Assembly: GCA_034336665.1 (NCBI GenBank)
Contig: CM067592.1
Coordinates: 38,877,889-38,941,888, forward strand
DNA length: 64,000 nt
Direction: 5' to 3'
From: Luscinia megarhynchos
Lineage: Eukaryota > Chordata > Aves > Passeriformes > Turdidae
Part shown: positions 25,862-37,080 of the stretch, in pieces
Numbering within the stretch: position 1 is the first letter of the stretch
How the letters are laid out: every line of letters begins with the position of its first letter
Made by a program: the position numbers and the translations under genes
Notes under the pieces: model-generated
Told to the model about the DNA's origin: nothing
Database searches by the model: none
The model's input: the letters and a program-made list of their open reading frames with translations, nothing else

Positions 25862-28800
25862 CTGTGATGATATTAGTAGCAGCACGTCACTGTTTAACAA
25901 AAATAATGTCATTCAGCAGCAAAGAAAGGGTCTTCAAACATCAGTGTGATAAATTCTGTCACCAGGATGGACTATAATTATATTCTACTTCTAAAGACTA
26001 TTTTTCATACAATCCTTCCAAACAGATTTCTTTTTTCTTTGACTGTTTTAGAATACTGTGTAGTTAATACCGTTGTGTTTTTATCTCTTAGTAAACAACA
26101 CAAGAACTTTATTTCAAGCTCAGAATTTAAAAGGAAAGAGTAAAAATATTTTGAACTCTGGAACCTTATGCAGAAAAATTTTTCTATCCCACTTTCCCCT
26201 GGCATTTATGTAAAAACCAATGTTTTCTTTGTTTTAAAATATAACTTGATTTTAGAAAAGGTCTCAAAATGGCGTTTATATACTATCTGTTCTGTACTAT
26301 TAAACTCAGTTTTGATCTCCAGGGTCTGTTCTATTAAATATGACATGCTAAAAACAGAATCTTAGCTTCACATTGTACTAAATAACATCTTCCTTTTTTC
26401 TGTGTATATAATTGTGTCTTTTCTCAGCTGAAGATACTGAAATGCTGACACAGGTCATAAATAATGTCAGTAATCCTTTTTTTCAATGTGGAAGAAGAAT
26501 ACAGGGAATAGCAGACAGGGGCATTGCTGGTGAGGTCTTCAGTGGTGTAGAAACCCTCCAGAAAGAATGATTTAAAGGATTAAGCCCAAAAAGAAAAAAA
26601 AAAAAAAAATTAATGAATAAGGTTAGAAAAATAAAACAAATGGCAGAGCAATAATACTGTAAAAAGAGTAAAAAATTGATACAAATGATGCAATATCTGC
26701 TGATGAATTCAGGCTAGAAGTTGGTCTCAATATAACAATCTATCCCAGACAGAGGTCTGAACAGAAGATGACAGTCTCCCCTTTCCTTTGATTATCCTTT
26801 AAAGTTGAAAAGGATAGCCTCTGGAAGGTTAATCATCCCAGAAAGAGATGAGAGAATAGAATGAAGATGGACTGAGATGAACAAACCAAGCCTGGGACAA
26901 AGCAACTGCAAGGCCATGCTTGTATTTTGGACATTGTTATCTTTGCATCTTCTGCTGACAGACTAGATAGGTCTGGGTAAGGAGTAATGGGCACAGTGAG
27001 AAAAAACTGTGCAGACTAGAAGATGAAGAGGTAGGGGAGGAGTGAGGATTTGTGCTCTTTCTCCTGATCCTCTAATGAAATATTTCCCTGATAGAGGTAA
27101 GAAACAACATTTAAGGCTGTGTGGTGCCTTTTGGTTGCTGCAAACTACCTCATAAACTTCAGATTCATCTGAAAATTTAGGAGTCTTTCTCCTCTCTCCT
27201 AGTAATATTATAGTATTTTCTTCACATACTGCAGCAAACTTTGTGGTGCCAAAGTAAAATCATAAAAAACATCCAAATTGTCCAGAGGTACAACATAGTT
27301 GTTACACATTCTATCATAGACATATGTCCTCAAATTCACTGTTCTACTAATATGAGCAATGTCCTTGATGATCCCTTCCAAAGCCATACCGCTAGTTATC
27401 ATAGTAAAAAAAAATTCCAATTATAAATATTTTATTTTTTAAAAAATTAGGTTTTTAATTTTTTTCCTTTTCATCTGATTGTTAGTCACATAAGGTGTCT
27501 CAGTGCAGATAATATTGGGCAGTAATAGACTCTATGCATACTGAATACCCTCTTTTCAATATTTATATCCAATGTTGTCTTTAGTAATTACTTTTTTTCT
27601 CAAATTTAAATCAAATTTAAATTTGATTGTCTAGGAGACATTTAACATAGATTTAAGCATTTTCTACATATAAATTTGTCTTCTAGCTATTTAAATCTCA
27701 ACTTTAAGTTGCTTCAGTAAGTAGATTTCCTTAAGTGATTTTTTGTTGACAAAAAAAAAGCAAGCTCCTAAAATTTAGTTGGTTTTGTTTTAATAAAAAA
27801 TACATAGTTTCATTAACGCTTTAAAAAACAAAACAGCAAAACATACACCAACCACATTAAAAAAAAAAAAACTAACAAATAAAGCCCCAAAACCTAGACA
27901 CAAAAAGTCTCTGGCTGTCAAAATGTGGTAGAGAGTTAAAATGTCATCTTAGATCTGCAGTTACAAGGGAAAAGAAAAATTTGCATATTGTGTAACTGGA
28001 TTTGGATCCTTAAAAACCTTGATTAGGCAAATGACCGAGTAATCTGTCTCACAGAAAGAAAATATTCTATCTGCTTGCTCGGGCATTTGCTTTGGCGGGT
28101 GGAGGGAGATGAGTGGGTGTCTGAATTCAACATCCATTTTTAATCTGTACTGGGGAAAATTGTGAGAAACAGAAAACAGGACAGTCCTTTTAAAAGAAAG
28201 TTGTGTGTATAACTTCCATAATACCTTTGAATAAATCCCCACAGATAAAGAGAAAATTATGCATAGCCCTGAAAAGAGAGGTAATATTGCTGAACTACCC
28301 AATAAAAACCAAAAACGACAAAGCAAACAAACAAAAAAATCCTCAAATAAAATGGATATTGAGTGAAAAAACCCTATTTTTTTTTAAAAAGTGTTCCAAT
28401 TTTTCATGTGACAAATGCCGTATTTGACAAGAGCACTACTTCAGATTCCAGAAGTGAACTACTAGCAGAGTAATGAAAGCTGCAATTAAAATAGATTGGA
28501 AGAATGTGGATAGAGAACACAAATACAATACTTAAAGTCTGTTTTTATTCACAAGCTTGTTTGCATATATGCCTTTGGAGTTAAAATAGTTGATATTCAT
28601 ATTGCAATTACCCTAAATTAGGAAAAAGGAAAATAAAAGTGAGTGATTTAGGGCTACACCACTCAATTTGTCACTACACTATGTATCATATATGTTCTCA
28701 CAGGACTTCTAAGAGCAGGTATATATAGCTGATAAATAATTAGGGATATAGAAATACAAGAATGGATGATGTTTCCCTTTTAACTTTGTTCAATGAAGAC

Positions 28801-31800
28801 AGATGCCAAAATTAAGACTGCAGATACTCAAATGTTGTATGCAAGTACCTGCCTTGATTTCTTCTATTCTCTAAAATTTATTTGCAATCAATAAAAAAAA
28901 ATTCAAAAATATGAGTGTAAGTATTGAAGTCAGATCAATATGGTGACCATAAATGCTGTGTTTCCTTACAAACACATGCTGGAAGTGATATCTTGAGTGG
29001 GGCAAACTTATATAAAAGCTATGGCCAGCATAAAATATTATGGGACACTAATATACAAATAAAGGCAAAAAAAGGATAACAAATTTGAAATAGAACCCAT
29101 AGAAAGGGATGAAAAATTAAATGCTTATAAGTGATCAATCTGCCTAAGAGTGTTACTATCATGTAGCTGATTTTCTTAATATTTATGAATGCCAATAATA
29201 TATAGATATAGAAAAGTAGATAAACAAGTTACATGGTTTTTATTAATTTATTTCACCTCACCCTTTTTGCAAGATGTTTGCAGTCATTACAATATTCAAA
29301 TCCACTAATTATTTCCAGTAATCTGTGAATGTACCTATAAAGATAGTTTTGCTTGGGGTCAAGAGGTGCTGCTGGGTGAATAATGATTTAGAAAATTGGA
29401 TCATAGTTACAAATACATTATAAGAACTCGGGGCTTTATAGTTTTGATCTTTAGAATAGTCTCTGGTTTTATATAAAACCCCCACATGGTAATCTGACAG
29501 ACAATGGGAAATAAAGGATAAGTACATCAGTATTATAGTATTTGAAAAAAAAAAATTCTCATTTTTATCTTACAAGCTCTTTTATCACTATTCTGAAAAA
29601 TTTGTCCTGTTGTCATCAGACATTCTTCTTGTTTACATGATCAAAATTATATATTCAATATGCAATGATAGTGCAAAATAGCACATATGTGCATAGAGAG
29701 AAAAAGAGGGAGTATATCACAAACCTCCATTTGTTATTACCACATTTGCCATAAAATTCAATGGGTGGGTTTTTTTTTTCCGTTTTAACTGTTCAGTGTC
29801 TTATTTCATTTGCATTGGTTAATTTATTCACCACATATTAAAGACTATGTAGAAGAAGGAGGTAGCTTTAAAAGACTTTTCAAAAAGAAAGACTTTGCTT
29901 TGTACAAATTGTAAAATGCTTGTCCTAAAAGACAAGGATAACAAGGATTTTACCTTTTTCCAAAAGCTCTTTGAGTGTTTACAGGTTATTTGCTTGATTC
30001 CTGTGATGTATATCTGGACTGGTTGTTTAGCTGGCTGGTGTGTTTTGTTTTCAGTCTTAGACCACAGCTGTTAAATTGAAAGAATGAAAGCAATTTACAG
30101 GTATGTCACATCTGAAATAGAGAATTCTAGGTAACTGACTTTTATAGAAACTCATTTAAAGAGGAGGGATTAAACAAGAAAACAGTAAAATGAAGAGAAA
30201 AGCATACTCCTTGGAATTGCCTTAGGCAATGCCTCAATTCACACTGCTTTTGCAAACCTTTTTGTACTCATCAGAGGGTGTGTATTGCACAGTACTCCCC
30301 TGAATCTTTGGGCCATTCTCCTATTGATATGCCTTCTCTCCCTGTCCCTCAGAAACACTTAAATAGAAAAGATAAATCTGATTTATTCCTGCTCAGACAA
30401 GGACAGGAGACTGTGTCCAACTCAAAATTTTCACACATGCATGGTAAGAGATGACCTAATACTCTCAAAGCATATGAAAGTGTTGTGTAGGTCACAATTA
30501 AGTACATTTGAGCAACCTTGCAGACCATGATTTTACATCTATGTTGACCAACAGCAGTTAGACCAGTATGAGATCAGCAAAATTTCTAAGATTATCTTTA
30601 TTTTGCTTTATTTATTTGAATTTGATGTTACACTTCCTCCCTGAAGCTGAAATAAATCCAGTTAGTATTTCAAGCAAATGTTGAGACTCACATACATAAA
30701 ACTTACACGGACAAAATATTCTTTCCCCCTTCAGGGTTGTAAGATCACAGTGCTGCTGGTTTTTCTTTCCTCTGCGAAGAGCAGCCTAGCAGCAATTATT
30801 GTATGGTTCTGGAAGTCACTTTCTGAACAGAAGATGAAAGCAGAGGAGTCCTGTTCATATAATACTGTAAAAGATTACTTAACATGCTAGAGTTCTGCAA
30901 ATGGACATTTTTTCTTCTGAGATGTACCACTTTACTATCTATGCTCTTATGATAAGAATTTCCTAGGGTTTTTTTTAGTAAAACAAAAGCACTAAAACAA
31001 ATTTTGAAAGAAAATCGGAAGTATGGCAGCAGAACTCACCTTGTTTCAGCTGGATGATTTTTTGCAAGATTGTATGATGTTGCTCCTTAATTTTGCAATA
31101 TTTTTTTTCTTTTAATCATACACATAAAGTTGAATAAAATACCTTTTATAACTTTTAGACAGATTATAAAAATTTTCAAACATCCTCCAGATGCATAATT
31201 AAATATACACACAGCCACACTTATCCCAGGAACCTGATCTACTACTCCCATATTCAGGACAGATTGAAAGGACACAAGACTTTATTTTGTGGGGTTTGGG
31301 GTTTTTGTATTTGATGTTTCCATGTGTTTTGTTTTGGTTTTTTATTCATACCTCTAAAATTTTTCTTGTCATAAAATTAATCTTTGAGGAAGTAGGGACC
31401 ACTTATGATTATATTCAGTGATTAAACAAAAAATCCGCACAAAAACCCCAGTTGACAAAACTGTATTTGTTTACCTTTCAATTCAGCCAATTCAGGGAGA
31501 AAAGGAAAAACTGAGATTGGTTCGGGTTCTTAACTGAACTGTTCCTCCATTTATTTAGTTATTTTGGGAGATTTTTCTCCTCTCATGGGCTTTCTTTGCC
31601 TTTGATATCTTCAAATATCCACTAAAGGGTTTCTTTTAACAGTAATTATAGAGTATTTGGCCTTGTTAGATTGGCTTTGCCTTGTCTTGCTGTTCTGTTC
31701 CTCAGCTAATTCAGAAAAGTGATTTTTACAAAATAGGACAACAGTTCTAAAAACACACTAATACCTTTTGTGAGTGTTTATAAAGACATGTTTACATTTC

Positions 31801-34800
31801 ACCAAGAAATAATGGGGGAAATCAAACAATTTTCTCCTAAAACAAGTAACAACTTGAGCACATTTATTTCTGTGTGCTCAAACTATGGCAAAAATTTAAC
31901 TAGTTCATTTATATTAACATTTAAAACCATGCAAATTAAGAATTATATTTTTATATAATGTCGACTTGGGATTAATATAAAGACCTTTTGGTAACAATCT
32001 TGAATCAATATTTAGTTGGAAGTAAAAATAAAAGATTGGATTATAATTACATGCCATGGCCATTAGAAAATAAATATACTCTGTTAGGAAAACAGAATAT
32101 ATTCCATACTGCAGTTGTGCAATCAAACTGGGACAGTGTCTGAAAGTAAGACTTATATTTTGTGCCTAGTTTAATACACACTGGAAGCATCTTTCATTAC
32201 CTGGGCACCTCTCATGTGACACACTGCCTGACTGAAGAAAATTGTTTAGGATTTTCTGGCTCATCAGAGCTGAGTTATTCCTCTGTCTAGCAAAGTGGAG
32301 ATGAGAAAAGTCTTGATGGAGCCAATGACTGTGTGCTGGCAACTCTACTCTGAAGTGAGACTATAGCCTGAGGTTGCTAGGGCAGTCTCACAGGTACCTG
32401 ACCACCAGCACAGTGTTGGAGTAGTTTTGTCACTGTAACTTACATTTCAGATTACTGAAATCCAGCTCTCTTCAGGCTTGCTTTGCCACTGGGGTAGGAG
32501 CTTAGGAGAAGCAGACACCTTTTTCCTGTGTACTCACTCTCTATGCTTTCTTGTGAGTGTATTTGCTTGAAGAATAACATAAGAAACTGTAGAAAGAGAA
32601 TGCAAAGTTGCAAAAAAAAAATTCTGCACATATAATAGCACTCTAGAGTATGACAGCAATAGTAATTAATTTATTTAAAGGACTAGAAAGTATTACCTTG
32701 AATTTGTCAGTTCTTTGCCTTCTAACACTTTAGAGCCTTCTCTGCTGAGGAAATCCTGTGTTTCATGAGGAAAGACATGACATTCCCTGATGTTTTTATT
32801 TAAGTTCTTTACAGATTAGAGTAACCTGGGGATTTCTCTAACCTATTCCAGGCTGACTCTGGTCACTAAGAATCCACCTGTCACGTTTAGATCGCTGGAG
32901 CAAAATACACACAATTTTCCTTTTGGTTAAGAGAAAGCTGCAAATTGTGTTGAAATATTAGCCAGTTACTTCTGTTCTCTGTGGTTTTGGTCACACAAGA
33001 AATACAAGGTTTTCTTCCTCTCTCTTTTTTAAAACTATAAGCACACATAAACATATATCATAATTATATAAAATAAATTGTATAGTTCAGTAGACAGATT
33101 GTTCCTTATTGCATGAGCGCTTAGTAACACTAACCAATACCAAAACCTGAGCCATGATGACTTCAAATTACCACCAAATTACAATTTCAAATAGAGGCAG
33201 TCACTTCAGGCATCTGACAAAAAAGTCAAGAAAGATGAATTACATTTGCAAGAAGCATTACGTGCAGAACAGTAATTATTAAAATCCTTAGTACTTATGC
33301 ATAGCCAGTCAAATTATCTGACAAGCTGAAAAACTTCTGTCATATTCTTTTACATAAAATCTTCCAAAGCACTGAAATTCATTTCAGAATAGCTTGGCAA
33401 GTATAAATAATGGATTACTGTGGGCAAAATCTGATTTCTCAAATAAATGTGATAAAGTCAGGCCTTTCTTCATCAGACATAATAAGAAGTTTCTAGTTTC
33501 AAAGTCTGTTTTCAAAATAGTAAAGGACAATGAAATAATAGTGAAAATATATCTTATTTGAAAGCTAGATCGCTCATATAGTTAACCTATTATAGGTCCA
33601 GAACTGTGGTTTGTTATAAAATAATAAAAAAACCTAGATTGGTCATCCAAACTCAAATTAACAAAGCAAAACTCAAATACTTCACCCCAAAAAAGCTTGA
33701 TTATAATGGTGAGTAGCCTCATCCAAGAGCCCAGAAATGAGCTATAGCCACTTATGCCTGTTCACATGTTTGTACAATTCTTTTTTTTTAGTGAATTTCT
33801 CTTTTGGGGATTATAAGACTCTACACAAAAGTAATTTCATACTAAAACAATGACTCAGAGATGGAAGGAGTTGCCTAATAATCAGTCAAATAAAGTAGAC
33901 CACTCTCTGGATAACTCAAAAAAGGAAAGAATTCATATTAAAAATCAAGATGTTGAACTGATGTTCTTGGGAAGAACAGGGCTAGAATGAAAGCAGAAAG
34001 AGTGAAGGAGTAAATCAGCCAGATTTCTACAAATCACACACAAGATTAATTGAGCTTTATGAAGGAACTTTCTGCCAGAGGAGAGACTGGTAAGTTCTTT
34101 CAACAGGCACACAAATCTTGCCATGGAAATTTACCCCACTATTAGGAGAAAACAGAAACCTTTCTGGAAGCTGATAAATACAGTCACTTCAGTAAATTTA
34201 ATAAATAAATTTGTAGTACCTTTATCTTAAAAAATATTAAAAAATGTTAAGTGGCAAAATGAACAACTTAAAAAGCCAAAACCAATTAAAAACCCCAAAA
34301 TTCTTTCTTTTACATTCAATTTATTGGTAGAGCCCGACCTTAACATTAAAGTATTATAAATCAACAGCAACACAAGCCAAAAAATAGACCCAAAAGTTGT
34401 TTTCATCTGAATTAATTTAAATACCCAACTAAAACAAATTAACAAAAACATCCTGCTGATAAAATGGCTTTTACTTCTAAAGACACAGCCTGAGATCTCT
34501 ATCCTTCCAATTTAATCAAAGAACAGAAAGTTATTTTTCATATGATTTCGGCGATAAAAGAGATTTATTAAATATTATATCACCCCATGCAGGCTCCATA
34601 TCTAGGAGTGCAAGTGCCTGAGGACCTGAAAATAAAGAGAAGAAGACACATAAATTTAATGCTGAAACAACAAGTAGTGGTATGTTTTTCTGAAAGAAGA
34701 GAATTCTCCGAGGTAGATGTAGACTGCATGAAGACCTACACAATAGAAAATAATTGATTTTTTTTTCCACTAGCTAACTCACTAAATTTATATATTTTAA

Positions 34801-35219
34801 ATCAATAGGGGCCTAGAGAGGGCAGTGCTCCTCTCCTTTTATACAGTAGGCTTTCTGTGTCCTGTCTGGATCAGGTGGGTGGGCGCACCATTGGCAGTGA
34901 TGACAGGGATCCGGTGTCCTGGAGAGCCCGTGCTTTTTACCTGGCAGGGATCACCATTTGAAGATGGCTATTACCTGAAAACCTGCTATGCCAGCAACAT
35001 GAACAAATGCAGATTTTCAGACGCTCTCTGACAAAACAGTTTTGCTTCAGCAATTGGTTCAGAATCGTAGACAACTGTGCCCAGTTCCAGCAGACAATAC
35101 TTTTTTCTTTTTTCCTGTGTTTCTTACACCCTCTGAGGTGTTTTTTCAGCCACTTTGGTGTTGCAGCGTGTTTCTTGTTAATGGTACGTTCTGTTATCAC
35201 CCAAGCTAATGGTTTAGTC
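25862..35219. other. Gene-less AT-rich intergenic DNA
   Basis: About 9.4 kb with no supportable gene or clear mobile element. It contains A runs (around 26589-26609 and 27859-27871) and an 18-bp perfect palindrome at 27610-27627. The last part, about 34550-35219, could include more retroviral sequence belonging to the neighbouring element, for example an AATAAA on the minus strand near 34565, but I could not establish that. Confidence 0.6.
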
Positions 35220-35702
35220 CAAAATTATATCCTCCCACCCCTTGTCAATCTATCCTGAATTTCCTATCAATCCTGCTTTGTGCTAGCCCCCTGCATGGAA
35301 TTCCTCTTTGGAAATCCTCTAAAACTGCAGGTCTCATCAGTCCATGTGACTCTGCTTTCCCCTCTACCTCTCTCATTGGATAATGCCTTTGTGAACCCTA
35401 CCCTTTATCCCTCCTCAGAACTTCTCCAATTTGCTAAGAATTTGTACCTTCCCCTTGAACCTCCTCCATATTTAAGTTTTTGCACCTTCACCATCTTTGT
35501 CTTTGCCTCGCAGATTCCGCAAAATAATAAATCCTTTTTATCCTATGCAAAAACCTGCCCCCTCCTCCTTGCTGCCTTAGAACACAATCTGACAGCCAAA
35601 AGGCCATGGAGCCACATCTAAGGCCTCCTGTTCCTGGAGTGTGACCCACTCTAGGCACGGGACTGCAGTGGCAAAGAGAGTGCAGCTCTGGCCACGGTGT
35701 CA
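35220..35702 (+). mobile_element. ERVK-like LTR, plus orientation
   Basis: This region has the expected features of a retroviral LTR, in order. A pyrimidine-rich U3 comes first. A TATA-like 'atatttaag' follows at about 35468-35476. The polyadenylation signal AATAAA is at 35526-35531. A C/T-rich U5 ends in CA at 35701-35702, and two bases later comes a lysine-tRNA primer binding site. The promoter-to-polyadenylation spacing of about 55 bp gives a short R region. The left end is uncertain; a TG at about 35278 is another candidate. Normally gag would follow in the same direction, but here the adjoining retroviral remnants read the opposite way. Confidence 0.7.
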
Positions 35703-35704
35703 GT

Positions 35705-35722
35705 TGGCGCCCAACGTGAGGC
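35705..35722 (+). other. Retroviral primer binding site, tRNA-Lys type
   Basis: TGGCGCCCAACGTGAGGC differs by one base from the standard lysine-tRNA(1,2) primer binding site used by betaretrovirus-like (ERVK) elements. It follows the LTR's terminal CA after the two bases GT, as expected. An 18-base site at 17/18 in the correct place is unlikely to be chance. Confidence 0.85.
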
Positions 35723-36180
35723 ATCGGCAGGGTCAAGGGGAATCTGGAAGAATCAGACTTTTATATCAATAACTGCTAAATTCCAATTTTGGGGGAGCAT
35801 TGATGGGGAGGGCATTCATGCTTGAAGAGACCCCATGTCTTCAATGACTTTGTTAATTTCTCTGAGGTCATGGAGGAGCCACCACTTTTTATTTCCCGGC
35901 TTTCTCATAGCAAAGACCAGGGAATTCCTAAGACTAGTGGCTGGCACAATTTTGCCTTATGCCAACTGTTCCTCTACAAGTTCATTGAGTGCCTCTAATT
36001 TTTTGTTTATTCAGCGGCCACTGATTTACCCAGATTGGGTGGTCAGTTTTCCAGTTCAGCTTCTGGGCAGCGTGCTCATCAGTGGCTGCTCTGAAAAAGT
36101 CAGAGGAATTTTCAGGATTTCAGTTTTCACTCCCCATTGGGATATGGCATCTCTCCCTCACAGGGGAACTTTATAGTCTA
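35723..36180 (-). pseudogene. ERVK-like reverse transcriptase remnant (N-terminal part), defective
   Basis: The minus strand reads the start of a betaretrovirus-type reverse transcriptase. A segment with [12 protein letters not shown] is near 35970-36005. The fingers motif LHDLREINKVIEDMG is at about 35831-35875, and a catalytic-region approach reading AVIDIK is near 35755-35772. Several in-frame stops interrupt it, so it is not functional. It stops about where the plus-strand primer binding site begins, before the YxDD active site, which is absent. The order nucleocapsid, protease, reverse transcriptase from high to low coordinates is the normal gag-pro-pol order for a minus-strand provirus. 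Confidence 0.85.
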
Positions 36181-36314
36181 AAAGGAATGGGCATACTGGC
36201 CAATTGCCCATTCAACTCTTCAGTTTGGACAACTTTTTTAGATTGTTTGGCTACTTGGGTACCCCCAATGCCCTCTACTTTACTTATCATTGGTTGCAAT
36301 TCCCAATATGATGG

Positions 36315-36500
36315 TCATCTGGTGATGGGGATGAGCGTCATATCTGTTCCTGTGTCCAACACTCCACTGAGGTGAAGGTAATCTTCACCTCGCTGGAGTC
36401 CACACGCTGTCCAAGGCTTGTCTTCTCCAATGAATTCTGCCCAGTAGACATGTGGTGAAGAATCATCCACTGGCAGTTTAACTGGCATAGGAATCATCTG
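36315..36500 (-). pseudogene. Retroviral aspartic protease remnant
   Basis: The minus strand contains GVLDTGTDMTLIP, the active-site motif of retroviral aspartic proteases; Asp-Thr-Gly lies at 36348-36356. About 60 codons are open around it, shorter than a full protease of around 100 residues, and the flap region cannot be followed cleanly into the downstream frame. It lies between the nucleocapsid and reverse transcriptase remnants on the same strand, as in gag-pro-pol. It is defective. Confidence 0.8.
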
Positions 36501-36859
36501 GGCGATGATTTAGCTCTGTGACATAGAAAAGGGTGGGTGGACACAACATGCCATGAGAATGAGTGCCTCCAGCTCTGATGCTATGATTTCCAGAGAGACT
36601 TCAGTCCCTTGGGATGTGCTTTTAGTGTCCCTGATAAAAACATGCTTACAATCCAGTCTGTCATATAAGTCTTTGTCAGGTGGGCCAAACAGCATGATTT
36701 GCCAGCAGCTTGTGTTAAAGAGTCTGTTTCATATCACAACTAGCTTAAAAGGAGCTCGTGGCTTCGAAATATTTTCTGGGTCCTGATTCTGACCTGCTGC
36801 ATTGCTTTCTACACATGAAGGAGGCGTACGCTCCCCATCTAGTTTTTTGGAAGTCGTTG

Positions 36860-37075
36860 TTCCTCTCTCCCTATAAATGTATTAGTTTATTTTGCAGAAT
36901 TATTTTTGGCAAACGTTTGCTATATGTCCCTCCTGCCCACAGCTAAAGCACTGAAAAGGCTGTTGGTGTATATTTGGAGAAACAGCAGCAGCTGTTCTCT
37001 CTACCCTGTCTCCTTTTCCTCGAAGCTCAGAGATAAGCTCTCTGTGCAAGCTTTGATGATCAAATCGAGAGTCGG
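36860..37075 (-). pseudogene. ERVK-like gag remnant with one CCHC zinc knuckle
   Basis: On the minus strand, 36909-36950 encodes CFSCGQEGHIANVC, an intact C-X2-C-X4-H-X4-C zinc knuckle of retroviral nucleocapsid. Upstream on the same strand (about 36990-37075) is sequence resembling the end of capsid, in a different frame from the knuckle, so at least one frameshift has occurred. A second knuckle, expected in this group just after the first, cannot be read because of stops. The rest of gag and its 5' LTR are not seen to the right of about 37080. Confidence 0.75.
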
Positions 37076-37080
37076 TGGGT

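Noticed and set aside
27610..27627. Perfect 18-bp palindrome ATCAAATTTAAATTTGAT
   Set aside because: It is made only of A/T-rich words in A/T-rich DNA; there is no sign of function.
27961..28326. 121-codon minus-strand open frame
   Set aside because: Hydrophobic, low-complexity composition without a recognisable domain; most likely chance.
34550..34800. Possible minus-strand LTR left of the ERVK-like element
   Set aside because: An AATAAA on the minus strand near 34565 suggests it, but I found no matching ends, promoter or similarity to the LTR at 35220-35702.
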